Positions 32,726 through 41,496 of a DNA stretch of 64,000 bases are shown one piece after another (the stretch's first letter is position 1; every line of letters begins with the position of its first letter). Under the pieces are notes generated by a model. That model did not search any database and was not told the origin of the DNA. It saw only the letters and a program-made list of their open reading frames with translations. The position numbers and the translations under genes are program-made. The DNA comes from Candidatus Tectomicrobia bacterium (GTDB taxonomy: Bacteria > UBA8248): assembly GCA_016192135.1 (NCBI GenBank), contig JACPUR010000017.1:301160-365159 (forward strand), written 5' to 3'.

Positions 32726-35700
32726 GAAGCCTCATCGCGCTCTTCGCCCGGAACCGCGTCATGGCCAACATCCTGATGTGGTTCTTCATCCTCATCGGCC
32801 TCCTCGCCCTCCTCAACATCCGCAGCGAGCTCATTCCGCAGTTTTCCCTGGACCGGATCCAGGTGCAGATCATTTGGGAGGGGGCGAGCCCCGAGGAGGT
32901 GGAGGAGGGCGTATGCATCAAGGTGGACGAGGCGCTGACGGGCGTCGAGGGGGTGAAGACCATCACCTCGACCGCGTTCGAGGGCCGATGCGCCACGGTG
33001 GCGGAGCTCTATTCGTGGGTCCGGGACCGGAGGAAGGCTCTTGACGACGTAAAGAACGCCGTGGACCGCGTCGAGACATTCCCGGAGAGCACCGAGAGGC
33101 CCGTCGTCACCGAGATCAAGCGGCTCGACCAGGTGCTGGACCTCGCACTGTACGGCGACGTGCCCGAGGTCGCGCTCAAGCGCGTGGCCGAGGAGGTGAA
33201 GGAGGACCTCCTCAACATCCCGGGCATTTCCCAAGTGATCGTGCGGGGGCTCCGGGAGTGGGAGATCTCGATAGAGGTTTCCGAGGCCACCTTGCGGGCG
33301 CACAACCTCACCTTCGAGGGCCTGGCCGACATCATCCGGAAGAATGTCCTGGATCTCTCCGGCGGCGACGTCCGCTCGCCCGAGCGCCGCATCCGCATCC
33401 GCACCATCGGGAAGCGCTACACGGGACGCGAGTTCGAGGCATTGCCCATCCTCACCCGCCCGAACGGCACCATCCTGCGCCTGGGGGAGATCGCGCGGGT
33501 GACGGATGGCTTTGCCGAGAGCGACAAGACCGGTCGCTTCAACGGGAAGCCCGCCGCCCTCATCGTGATCTACAAGACCGATGAGGAGGACGCCCTCGAG
33601 ATCGCCGCGCTGGCCCGCGAATATGTCCGGACGAAGCGGTCGCAGCTCCCGCCCAGCCTCTCGCTCGACGCGTGGGCCGACACCTCCCGCCTCATCCGGG
33701 ACCGCATGGACCTCTTGCTGCGGAACGGCCGCCAGGGCCTAGTCCTCATCTTCCTCACCCTGTGGCTCTTCCTGAACATCCGCCTCTCCCTCTGGGTGGC
33801 GATGGGCCTTCCCGTGGCCGTGATGGCCGCGCTCGGCTTCATCACCTTCTGGGGCGGCACCCTGAACATGATCACCCTCTTCGCCTTCATCATGGTGATC
33901 GGCATGCTGGTGGACGACGCCATCGTGGTGGCGGAGAACATCTACACCCGGATGAAGAGGGGCGAGGACTTCATCACGGCGGCGGTGGAGGGAACCGCCG
34001 AGGTGGCCTGGCCCGTCATCGCCACGATCACCACCACCATCATCGCCTTCCTGCCGCTCATGTTCGTGCAGGGCACGCTCGGGAAATTCCTGGCCATCCT
34101 GCCGGTCGGGATTATCGCTTCCCTCGTAGCCTCGCTGTTCGAGGCCCTGTTCATCCTCCCGGCCCACCTGGGGCACTGGTTCAAGTTTCCCCGGGAGGGG
34201 AGCCGCGGCTTCCGCATTCGCCAGCGGGTGGACGGCTGGGTAGCCTGGGTCGTGGAGAGTTTGTATGCGCCCTCCCTGCGGTTCTGCCTGAAGGCCCGGT
34301 ACCTGGTGGCGGCGGCCGCCGCCGCGTTGTTCCTGGTGACGGTATCCCTGGTGGCGGGGGGGCACGTGCGCTTCGTCTTCTTTCCCCGGTTCGATTCGGA
34401 TTGGGTCGAGGCGAAGCTCCTCTTTTCGGAGGGAACGCCTGTCGAGCGGACGGCCGAGGCCGCCCGGCGGATCGAGCGGGTGGCGATGAATCTCAACGCC
34501 GAGTTCAAGACGAAGAGCGGGGAGCCACTCGTCAAGCACGTCTTCACCGTTCTGGGGGAGCAGATCGGGCCCAACCTCACCGAGGAAGGCAGCCACGCCG
34601 CCCAGGTCATCGTGGAGATGCTCCCCTCCGAGCTGCGCGGGATCGGCAGCACCGAGATCGTCAACGGGTGGCGGGAGCGGACGGGCGAGATCCCCGACAC
34701 CGTCAGCCTGATATTCCAGGCGTCGGGGGCCCAGCCGCCGGGAGGAAAGCCGCTGGAGATCCAGTTCGCGGGGGGCGACCTGGACATCCTCCGCCGGGTT
34801 TCGGATGAGCTGAAGGCCGAGTTGAGGAAATACCCGGGCGTATACGACATCGAGGACGACTTCCGCCCGGGAAAATCCGAGCTCCGCGTCACCCCGACCC
34901 AGCAGGGGCGGCTGCTGGGGGTGAGCCTGCAGGATCTGGCGAACCAGCTCCGGGCGCGGTTCTTCGGGCTGGAGGCGCTCCGCCTTCAGCGCGGCCGGGA
35001 GGACGTGAAGGTGAAGCTCCGCTACCCCTTGGGAGAGCGCCAGAGCCTGGGGGATGTGGAGAACGCGCGCATCCGCACCCCCTCCGGGGCGGAGATCCCT
35101 TTCTCCGAGGTGGCCCGGGTGGACGTGGAGCGGGGCCTCGCGCAGATCAAGCGCGTGGACCGGCGCCGGGCGGTGACTGTCTCCGCCGAGGTGGACGACG
35201 CCCGCGCCAACGCAACGGAGATCATGAACGATCTTCGGGCGAAGTTTTTCCCTCCCCTCCAGGGGCGTCACCCGGGCGTGCGCGTCCGCTTTGAGGGCCA
35301 GACAAAGGAGTCGAGAGAGTCCCTCGCGAGCCTGCAACTGGGTTTCCTGGTCGCCTTGGCGAGCATTTTTGTGAACTTGGCTATCATGTTCCGCAGCTAT
35401 TTTCAGCCCCTGGTGGTGATGAGCGCCATCCCCTTCGGCATCGTGGGCGCCATCTGGGGGCACATCGTCATGGGGCTGGACATTTCCATGATGAGCCTGA
35501 TGGGGATCGTGGCCCTCGCGGGGGTGGTGGTGAACGACTCCCTCGTGCTGCTCGACTTCGTGAACCGCAACATCGCCTCCGGAATGCCCGTCGAGGAGGC
35601 GCTTCACCACGGGGGAGTATCCCGCTGGCGGGCCATCCTGATGACCACCCTTACCACCGTGGCCGGCCTGGCTCCCATGCTGGCGGAGAAGAGCTTCCAG

Positions 35701-35901
35701 GCCCAGTTCCTCATCCCGATGGCGGTGAGCCTCAGCTTCGGGCTCCTGTTCTCCACGGCCATCACCCTGATCCTCGTGCCGGTCATCGTCCTGATCGGAA
35801 ACGACGCGACCCGCCTCTTCTGGCGCGGGTGGCTGGGCCGCTGGCCGAGCCGGGAGGAGGTGGACGTGCACTCGCCGGAGGCGCTCCGGCCATCCGCCTA
35901 G
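32722..35901 (+). CDS. RND efflux transporter permease (pump 1)
   Basis: 1059-aa inner-membrane RND pump (AcrB/HAE family), 12 expected helices and two large periplasmic loops. Start GTG 32722 overlaps the adaptor stop. Signatures: RNRVMANILMWFFILIGLLAL helix 1 (core ANILMW), PEEVEEGVC near 55, and the proton-relay Asp pair in helix 4, GMLVDDAIVVAENIY near 394. The second half has helices from ~885 (FVNLAIMFRSYFQPL) and GVVVNDSLVLLDFVNR near 935. The clade looks like the divergent pumps of environmental proteobacteria; substrates cannot be read from sequence. Confidence 0.95.
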   Translation: MRSLIALFARNRVMANILMWFFILIGLLALLNIRSELIPQFSLDRIQVQIIWEGASPEEVEEGVCIKVDEALTGVEGVKTITSTAFEGRCATVAELYSWVRDRRKALDDVKNAVDRVETFPESTERPVVTEIKRLDQVLDLALYGDVPEVALKRVAEEVKEDLLNIPGISQVIVRGLREWEISIEVSEATLRAHNLTFEGLADIIRKNVLDLSGGDVRSPERRIRIRTIGKRYTGREFEALPILTRPNGTILRLGEIARVTDGFAESDKTGRFNGKPAALIVIYKTDEEDALEIAALAREYVRTKRSQLPPSLSLDAWADTSRLIRDRMDLLLRNGRQGLVLIFLTLWLFLNIRLSLWVAMGLPVAVMAALGFITFWGGTLNMITLFAFIMVIGMLVDDAIVVAENIYTRMKRGEDFITAAVEGTAEVAWPVIATITTTIIAFLPLMFVQGTLGKFLAILPVGIIASLVASLFEALFILPAHLGHWFKFPREGSRGFRIRQRVDGWVAWVVESLYAPSLRFCLKARYLVAAAAAALFLVTVSLVAGGHVRFVFFPRFDSDWVEAKLLFSEGTPVERTAEAARRIERVAMNLNAEFKTKSGEPLVKHVFTVLGEQIGPNLTEEGSHAAQVIVEMLPSELRGIGSTEIVNGWRERTGEIPDTVSLIFQASGAQPPGGKPLEIQFAGGDLDILRRVSDELKAELRKYPGVYDIEDDFRPGKSELRVTPTQQGRLLGVSLQDLANQLRARFFGLEALRLQRGREDVKVKLRYPLGERQSLGDVENARIRTPSGAEIPFSEVARVDVERGLAQIKRVDRRRAVTVSAEVDDARANATEIMNDLRAKFFPPLQGRHPGVRVRFEGQTKESRESLASLQLGFLVALASIFVNLAIMFRSYFQPLVVMSAIPFGIVGAIWGHIVMGLDISMMSLMGIVALAGVVVNDSLVLLDFVNRNIASGMPVEEALHHGGVSRWRAILMTTLTTVAGLAPMLAEKSFQAQFLIPMAVSLSFGLLFSTAITLILVPVIVLIGNDATRLFWRGWLGRWPSREEVDVHSPEALRPSA

Positions 35902-35911
35902 CTCCGGCGCC

Positions 35912-35940
35912 TTGACGGCCCCCGGCGTCGGCATTGTAAT
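35912..35940 (+). promoter_or_regulatory. Promoter for the alcohol dehydrogenase gene
   Basis: TTGACG (35912-35917) and TGTAAT (35935-35940) with the ideal 17-base spacer, 65 bases before the ATG at 36006. Confidence 0.6.
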
Positions 35941-36005
35941 AGGCCCCTCATCCGGCGGATTTACGCCACAACGGGTTCCGGCCATTGACAGGGAGAAGCC
36001 GGTTC

Positions 36006-37106
36006 ATGTCCACGACGAACGGCATCCGCTACGGCGCCGACGTGAAGAAAAGGATGGAGGCGGTCATCCTGACCGCGCCCATGAAGTTCGAGATCGGCGA
36101 GGTCGAGACCCCGGCCCCGGGACACGGCGAGGTCCTCGTCCGGGTGGAGAGCACCACCATCTGCGGGACCGACATCGAGATCATCAAGGGAAACCACGCC
36201 CCCCGCTGGCCGCCCAGGTACCCGGCCATCCTGGGGCACGAGTGGGCGGGGAAGGTCGTGGCCATGGGTCCGGGCACCGAGGGCTTCGGCCTCGAGATGG
36301 GCGACCACGTGGCCGGCACGAGCCACGCCGGCTGCGGTGCCTGCCGCATGTGCCTCACCGGCCGCTACAACCTTTGCCTGAACTACGGCAAGGCCGTGAC
36401 CGGCCACCGGCAGTACGGCCACATCACCCAGGGGTCCTACGCCGAGTACGTCGTCAACAACATGCGGGCCCTCCACAAGATGCCCAAGGAGATGCCCTTC
36501 GACGTGGGCTCCTGCGTGGACCCGGCCGGCTGCGGCCTCTGGACGGCCAAGCGGGCCGGCATTAACCCGGGGGACACCGTGGTGATCCTGGGCTCGGGGC
36601 CCATCGGGGTCTTCGCCTTCGAGTCGGCCCGCGCCCTGGGCGCCGGGCGGGTGATCGTGGTGGGGGGAGGCAAGCGCCTCGAGATCATCGCCGCCCAAGG
36701 CGCCGAGACGGTGGACTACCGCAAGGGCGGGGTGCCGGAGAAGATCAAGGCCCTGACGTCCGGCCGGATGGCCAACGTCGTGCTCGAGACCGCCGGGACC
36801 ACCGACAGCTTCAAGTGGACGGTGGACTGCGGCGGCAAGGGCGCCCGCATCGGCATCACCGGCATCCCGGACAACATCCCCGACCTGGCCTGGAAGCGGG
36901 TGGTCCTCGAGGAGATGGACATCTTCGGGGTGCGCGCCAACCCCAACTGCGGGGACGAGGTGGTGGCCCTCATCCAGGCCGGGCGCATCAGGGTCCAGCC
37001 CTATATCACCCACCGCTTCCCCCTGCGGCAGTACAAGGAGGCCTTCGAGGCCTTCGCGGCGCGCAAGGACGGGGCCCTGCTGGTCAATCTGACGCCCGGC
37101 GCATGA
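36006..37106 (+). CDS. Zinc-dependent alcohol dehydrogenase (MDR family)
   Basis: 366-aa medium-chain dehydrogenase. The catalytic zinc set is TTICGTDIE (Cys near 51) and GHEWAG (His/Glu near 76). The structural zinc Cys are in the run GCGACRMCLTGRYNLC (~111-126). The NAD(P) Rossmann motif is ILGSGPIGVFAFE near 187. Overall pattern is like threonine 3-dehydrogenase / sorbitol dehydrogenase relatives. ATG 36006 gives normal length and follows AGGGAG; the frame is open to 35985. It precedes queF by 12 bases, but the functional link is unclear. Confidence 0.93.
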   Translation: MSTTNGIRYGADVKKRMEAVILTAPMKFEIGEVETPAPGHGEVLVRVESTTICGTDIEIIKGNHAPRWPPRYPAILGHEWAGKVVAMGPGTEGFGLEMGDHVAGTSHAGCGACRMCLTGRYNLCLNYGKAVTGHRQYGHITQGSYAEYVVNNMRALHKMPKEMPFDVGSCVDPAGCGLWTAKRAGINPGDTVVILGSGPIGVFAFESARALGAGRVIVVGGGKRLEIIAAQGAETVDYRKGGVPEKIKALTSGRMANVVLETAGTTDSFKWTVDCGGKGARIGITGIPDNIPDLAWKRVVLEEMDIFGVRANPNCGDEVVALIQAGRIRVQPYITHRFPLRQYKEAFEAFAARKDGALLVNLTPGA

Positions 37107-37118
37107 ACGGGGAACCCG

Positions 37119-37517
37119 ATGGCGGACGAGCGGAAGTACGGCGCGCGGATGATCGCGGAGGCGAGGCTTGAGGCGGTGCCCAACCCCTCGCGGGAGCGGG
37201 ACTATCTCATCGACTTCACCATCCCCGAGTTCACCTGCCTCTGCCCCATCAGCAACTTTCCGGACTTCGCCATCATCCGCATCCAGTACGTGCCGGGCGA
37301 GACCATCGTGGAGCTCAAGTCCCTCAAGCTCTACATCAACCGCTTCCGCGACCAGGAGATCTTCCACGAGCAGGCGGTGAACCGGATTCTGAACGACCTC
37401 GTCGCGGCCTGCTCGCCCAAGTGGGCCTGGGTGGAGGGCGACTTCAACGTCCGCGGCAACATCAAGACCAAGATTCGCGCCGTCCACGGCACCCGCCCTC
37501 CGGGCGTGCCTGACTGA
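37119..37517 (+). CDS. queF: NADPH-dependent 7-cyano-7-deazaguanine reductase
   Basis: 132-aa unimodular (YkvM-type) QueF. It reduces preQ0 to preQ1 in queuosine tRNA modification. Catalytic Cys lies in [14 protein letters not shown] (~39-52; Cys40 or Cys42 region). The QueF NADPH motif follows as [21 protein letters not shown] (~67-87; core ELKSLKLY...FHE), with Glu for substrate binding. Length and T-fold pattern match the short subfamily. No queCDE genes occur in the window. It lies between the dehydrogenase and tenA genes in the same direction. Confidence 0.95.
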   Translation: MADERKYGARMIAEARLEAVPNPSRERDYLIDFTIPEFTCLCPISNFPDFAIIRIQYVPGETIVELKSLKLYINRFRDQEIFHEQAVNRILNDLVAACSPKWAWVEGDFNVRGNIKTKIRAVHGTRPPGVPD

Positions 37518-37526
37518 GGGTCCAAG

Positions 37527-38189
37527 GTGGAGCGCTTCCGGGAGGAACTTCGGGCGGCGGCCGCCCCGGTCTGGGAGGCCATCCACCGGCACCCCTTCGT
37601 CCGGGAGGTGGGCGGGGGCGCCATCTCACCCGAGCGCTTCGGCTACTTCATCTGCCAGGACTATCTCTACCTCCAGGACTTCGCCCGGGCCCTCCAATTG
37701 ACTGGCGCGAAGGCGGCCGCCCAGGACGACCTCGAAACCTTCGCCGAGCACGCCGCCAATTGCGTCCGGGTGGAACGGGCCCTGCACGCGGGGCTGGCCG
37801 CCCGGGCTGGGGTGAGCGAACGGCTGGGGGTGGACCCTCCCGGGCCCGCCACCCTGGCCTACACCCGCCACCTCCTGGCCACGTGCCGGGCGGGAAGCTT
37901 GGCCGTGGGCCTGGCCGCCCTGCTCCCTTGCTACTGGATCTACCGGGAGGTCGGGCTGCGCCTGGCCAGGAGCCTCCCGGCCGACCCTCTCTGCGCCGAG
38001 TGGATCTCCGTCTACGCCGGCGATGTCTATGGAGGGCTGGTCGAGGCCCAGCTCGCCCTGGCGGACCGACTGGGCCCTTCCCTGGGAAGCCTGGAGCGCG
38101 CCCGGGCGCGCGAGGCCTTCCTCCTCTCCAGCCGCTACGAGTGGATGTTCTGGGAGCAGGCCTACCGCCTGGAGAAATGGCCGCTCTAG
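37527..38189 (+). CDS. tenA: TenA/THI-4 family aminopyrimidine aminohydrolase
   Basis: 220-aa all-helical TenA protein, the usual length. TenA hydrolyses aminomethyl-aminopyrimidine in thiamine salvage (thiaminase II). Active-site counterparts are visible: Asp/Tyr in ICQDYLYLQDF (~43-53), Cys in LLPCYWIYREVG (~130-141), and Glu in SSRYEWMFWEQAY (~200-212). GTG 37527 is the start, preceded by a weak purine-rich site. A TPP-dependent E1 enzyme elsewhere in the window would use the cofactor; no other thiamine genes are nearby. Some TenA-like proteins (PqqC relatives) differ, but the Cys argues for TenA_C. Confidence 0.9.
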   Translation: MERFREELRAAAAPVWEAIHRHPFVREVGGGAISPERFGYFICQDYLYLQDFARALQLTGAKAAAQDDLETFAEHAANCVRVERALHAGLAARAGVSERLGVDPPGPATLAYTRHLLATCRAGSLAVGLAALLPCYWIYREVGLRLARSLPADPLCAEWISVYAGDVYGGLVEAQLALADRLGPSLGSLERARAREAFLLSSRYEWMFWEQAYRLEKWPL

Positions 38190-38232
38190 GACGGGAGGTC
38201 CAAATACTTTGATCGTCCCATAAATGCCTTCT

Positions 38233-38253
38233 CCCTCCCCCTCCGGGGGAGGG
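38233..38253. repeat. CCCTCCCCC hairpin
   Basis: CCCTCCCCC (38233-38241) pairs with GGGGGAGGG (38245-38253) around TCC, 45 bases past the tenA stop. It may stop or stabilise the queF-tenA transcript. The remaining ~200 bp before 38463 shows only a possible TTGACC/CAGAAT promoter near 38354. Confidence 0.45.
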
Positions 38254-38462
38254 GGAAAGAGCCGGGCAGGATGTCTCGCTTCATGGACCTCTGCCTCGCG
38301 CCCACCCGCCTTGACTTCATCTCCAGTTCCCGGCCAGGAGGGCCGGCTTTCTTGACCCCCGGGCGCGGGGGCCGCAGAATGGCGGTCCTGTTTTCCCGAT
38401 AACGGCCGTCGGCGCCCCGTCCGTTCGGCCGGGCGGCGCCGATTCTCAATCCGGAGGCGGCG

Positions 38463-40724
38463 ATGAACGACTATAAGGTGGCGGGGAAGGGCCTGGCGAG
38501 GATTGACACGCCCGACAAGGCGGCCGGCACGGCCTGCTTCGGGGCCGACGTGCCGGCGGTCCGGCCCCTGGCGGGCCGGGTCCTCGGGACCCCGCACGCT
38601 TTCGCGCGCGTCCTCTCGGTGGACGCCTCCCGGGCGAGGAAAATCCCCGGGGTGCGCTACGTGCTCACGCGCGACGAGTGCCCGGACATCCGCTTCGGCG
38701 GGGACATCAAGGATCAGAGCTGGCTCGGCAAGGACGGCTACGTGCGCTACGTGGGCGATCCCGTCGCCGCCGTGGCGGCCGAGACGCCCGAGGCGGCCCA
38801 GGCGGCGATAGACGCCATCCGGGTGCGCTACGAGCCCCTCGCCCCCGTCGTCGACCCCATCGCCAGCCGGGAGGGGAGGACCCTCCTCGTCCACGAGGAC
38901 TGGAAAGAGCTCAAGGGCCTGGGGCCCCAGGCCGAGGGCAACGTTCTCGGCCGTTTCGAGAAGACGCTCGGCGATCCCGGCGCCGCCTTCGCCCAGGCCG
39001 ACGTGGTGCTCGAGCACACGTTCCGGACCCCTCACGTGCACGCGGGCTACATCGAGCCCCACGCCTGCACGGCCGAGGCCGGGGCCGACGGGAAAGTGAC
39101 CGTCTGGACCACCACCCAGGACGCCTGGGCCATCCGCGCCGACGTGGCCGAGGCGCTGGGCCTCCCGGCGACCAAGGTGCGGGTCATCCCCACCGAGATC
39201 GGCGGGGGCTTCGGCTCCAAGCTCAAGAGCATCTACGAGCACATCGCCGCCCTCCTGGCGCTGAGGACCGGCCGGGCCGTGCGCATGGAGATGTCCCGCG
39301 AGGAGGACCACCGGGCGGTCAACCCGCGCCATCCCCACGTTTTCACCATCAAGACCGGAGTGAAACGGGACGGCACCCTGGTCGCCCGCGAGATGGACGT
39401 CACCATGGATCACGGCGCCTACGGGCGCGGCGCCCCCTTCCAGTGCAGCAGCAAGATGGTCATGGCCTCCGCCCTCTACCGCGTCTCGGGCGTCCGGGTG
39501 AAGGCTTGCACGGTCTACTCCAACGCCCCGGTGGCAGGCCCCGTCCGCGCCCCCAGCGGGCCGCAGTACCACTTCGCGACCGAGGTCCACACCGACATCG
39601 TCGCCCGCGAGCTGGGCATGGATCCCCTCGAGTTCCGCCGCAAGAACGCCCTTCGGCCGGGCGACAAGACCCTGGCTGGCGTGACCCGCGACGACGCCAT
39701 GGCGAAGGTGATGGAGCGGGCCGCGGCCGAGGTGCGCTGGGGCCAGCCCGTCCCCCGCCGCCCGGACCTCCCGGAGGAGGAAGGCTGGCGGTACGGCCGG
39801 GGCATCGCCTGCGGCTTCTGGCACGGCCCGGGCGAGGCCTCGAGCTGCTCCCTCCGGCTGAATCCAGACGGCACGGTCCAGATGATGTCGGGCACGGTGA
39901 ACCTGACCGGGGCCAGCACCTCCCTCTGCCAGCTCGTGGCCGAGGAGCTGGGCCTGGGGCTCGACCACGTCCGCTACGCCGTGGGGGACACCGACACCGT
40001 CCCGCAGTCCACCGCCGCCTCGGGCAGCAAGGCGACGCGCTCGGTGGCGGGGGCCGCGATGAAGGCGGTGAAGGACCTCCGCAAGAAGATCCTGGAGGTG
40101 GCGGGGGCCAAGCTGGAGGCCGCGCCGGGGGACCTGCTCATCGAGGAGGGGAAGGTGAAGGTGGCCTCCGCGCGGGACCGCTTCCTCACCCTCGCTCAGG
40201 TGGCCAAGGCCGCGCCCGAGGTGACCGGCTACCTCATCGGAGACGGGGCGAGCCCCCGGCCCCCGGCCTGCCCCATCTACACCGCGCAGGCGGCCGAGGT
40301 GGCGGTGCACCCGGAGCTCGGCGAGGTGCGGGTGCTGCGCCTCGTGGGCGTCCAGGACGTGGGCTTCGCCATCAACCCCCTCTCGGTCGAGGGTCAGATC
40401 GAGGGGGCGATGGTCCAGGGAATGGGCCTAGCCCTCATGGAGGAGCAGTTCCGCCACCCGAACGGGCGGCTCAGCGGAGAAACCCTGCACGAGTACCTCC
40501 TCCCGACCAGCATGGACATGCCGGAACTGAAGGTCATCCTCTACGACAACCCGGCCGAGGGGACCCCCTTCGGAATGCGCGGGGTGGGGGAGCCCCCCAT
40601 CGTGGCCACCGCCGCCGCCATCGTGAACGCGATCCAGGACGCGGTGGGCGTGCCCTTCTTTTCCATTCCGGTCGGCCCCCATCATCTGCGGAAAGCCCTC
40701 GCTGCCGTGGGCAACGGCGCTTAA
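38463..40724 (+). CDS. Xanthine dehydrogenase family molybdopterin-binding (large) subunit
   Basis: 753-aa molybdenum-hydroxylase catalytic subunit (CoxL/XdhB-like). The N-terminal hammerhead domain (GLARIDTPDKAAGTACFGADV, core RIDTPDKAAG) leads to EIGGGFGSK near 244, a dioxo-Mo-contacting segment. VAGPVRAPSGPQ (~356) and the C-terminal GMRGVGEPPIVATAAAI (~704), with the catalytic Glu of GEPP, are standard. Substrates of the family include purines, aldehydes, CO and aromatic N-heterocycles. The FAD and 2Fe-2S subunits usually encoded alongside are absent. GGAGG precedes the ATG. The CMD-type candidate selenoprotein gene starts 44 bases downstream. Confidence 0.93.
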   Translation: MNDYKVAGKGLARIDTPDKAAGTACFGADVPAVRPLAGRVLGTPHAFARVLSVDASRARKIPGVRYVLTRDECPDIRFGGDIKDQSWLGKDGYVRYVGDPVAAVAAETPEAAQAAIDAIRVRYEPLAPVVDPIASREGRTLLVHEDWKELKGLGPQAEGNVLGRFEKTLGDPGAAFAQADVVLEHTFRTPHVHAGYIEPHACTAEAGADGKVTVWTTTQDAWAIRADVAEALGLPATKVRVIPTEIGGGFGSKLKSIYEHIAALLALRTGRAVRMEMSREEDHRAVNPRHPHVFTIKTGVKRDGTLVAREMDVTMDHGAYGRGAPFQCSSKMVMASALYRVSGVRVKACTVYSNAPVAGPVRAPSGPQYHFATEVHTDIVARELGMDPLEFRRKNALRPGDKTLAGVTRDDAMAKVMERAAAEVRWGQPVPRRPDLPEEEGWRYGRGIACGFWHGPGEASSCSLRLNPDGTVQMMSGTVNLTGASTSLCQLVAEELGLGLDHVRYAVGDTDTVPQSTAASGSKATRSVAGAAMKAVKDLRKKILEVAGAKLEAAPGDLLIEEGKVKVASARDRFLTLAQVAKAAPEVTGYLIGDGASPRPPACPIYTAQAAEVAVHPELGEVRVLRLVGVQDVGFAINPLSVEGQIEGAMVQGMGLALMEEQFRHPNGRLSGETLHEYLLPTSMDMPELKVILYDNPAEGTPFGMRGVGEPPIVATAAAIVNAIQDAVGVPFFSIPVGPHHLRKALAAVGNGA

Positions 40725-40768
40725 GCGGTTCGCGTTCATGTAAAAGTAAAAAAAGGAGAGGCGGGAGC

Positions 40769-41434
40769 ATGGCGGTGAACGAGAAGACGGGCCTCACGCC
40801 GGAGATGGGCGTGAGCGAGGAGATGATGGTCTGCCCGGTGCCCCGGGTGCCCTTCGTTTCTCCGGACAACATCCCGGAGGACATCCGGGAGGAGCTCATG
40901 CCCAGCTACAACTGGGCGGTGGAGATGTGGGGCACGGTGCCGCGCTACCTCCAGATGCTGGGGCACGCCCCGGTCCTGGTCGAGGCCTGGATGCTGCTCG
41001 ATCAGAAGCTCCGCACCAACCGGCTCAAGACCGCCCCGGACTACATCCTCATCATGGAGCTCGTCATCGTGAAGACGGCGCTCCACACCCAATGCAACAA
41101 CTGAGTGGGGCACAACGTGGAGCTCGGTCGAGCTCTGGGCCTCACGGCGGAGCAGATTGACCTCCTCGACGGGGATCGGTGGGAGGGGAGCCCCCTCTTC
41201 TCCGGCAAGGAGAAAGCGGCCATCCGCTGGGCGGACGAGGTGACGAACCTGAGGGCCAAGCGGAACGACTTCGCCTTCGAGGAGATGAAGAAGCACTTCA
41301 CCACGCGCCAGATCGTGGAGCTCACCTTCGTGTGCGGCATGTGGAACCTCTCCGGCCGGGTGGCCGAGGCCCTCCGCCTCGTGGTCGAGCCGCCCGGGGG
41401 GCGCATCGCGTTCCAAGAAAAGGACATGCGCTAG
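40769..41434 (+). CDS. CMD/AhpD-like protein with in-frame TGA: candidate selenoprotein (CxxU)
   Basis: One frame encodes MAVNEKTG... through KTALHTQCNN, then TGA (41102-41104), then VGHNVELGRALGLT to the TAG at 41432. Read through, it is 221 aa, the normal size of a carboxymuconolactone-decarboxylase (CMD) protein, with CMD sequence on both sides. The family's redox motif is CxxC-x-x-HN. Here the first Cys is TGC and the second position is exactly the TGA, so the product reads C-N-N-U-V-G-H-N with selenocysteine. A two-stem hairpin with GGUC loop starts right after the TGA (41105-41145). AhpD-like selenoproteins are a known class, which supports the reading. The start ATG follows AAAGGAG and GGGAG. 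Alternative: a broken gene or sequencing error of TGC/TGT. It is probably co-transcribed with the molybdenum hydroxylase. selA/B/C/D are not in the window. Confidence 0.82.
41105..41145 (+). promoter_or_regulatory. Bacterial SECIS-like hairpin directly after the TGA
   Basis: The lower stem GTGGGGC (41105-41111) pairs with GCCTCAC (41139-41145), with one G-U pair. An internal loop (41112-41119 against 41136-41138) leads to the upper stem GAGCTC (41120-41125) with GAGCTC (41130-41135), closing the tetraloop GGTC (41126-41129). The loop begins 22 bases after the TGA; in E. coli fdhF a GGUC loop begins 19 bases after its UGA. Bacterial SECIS elements need a G (and usually GU) in the apical loop at this distance to bind SelB. 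Confidence 0.75.
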
Positions 41435-41496
41435 GGACGGAGGGGGTGCGGTGGCCTTGCGGCCGCAAGGGAGAAAGCCCGGCGGCGGACGGGAAT

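Noticed and set aside
41105..41434. A separate gene starting at GTG 41105, or a pseudogene with a nonsense mutation at 41102
   Set aside because: No ribosome site precedes GTG 41105, the sequence continues the CMD fold exactly, the TGA is at the one redox position where Sec replaces Cys, and a SECIS-like hairpin follows. A sequencing or nonsense error remains possible.
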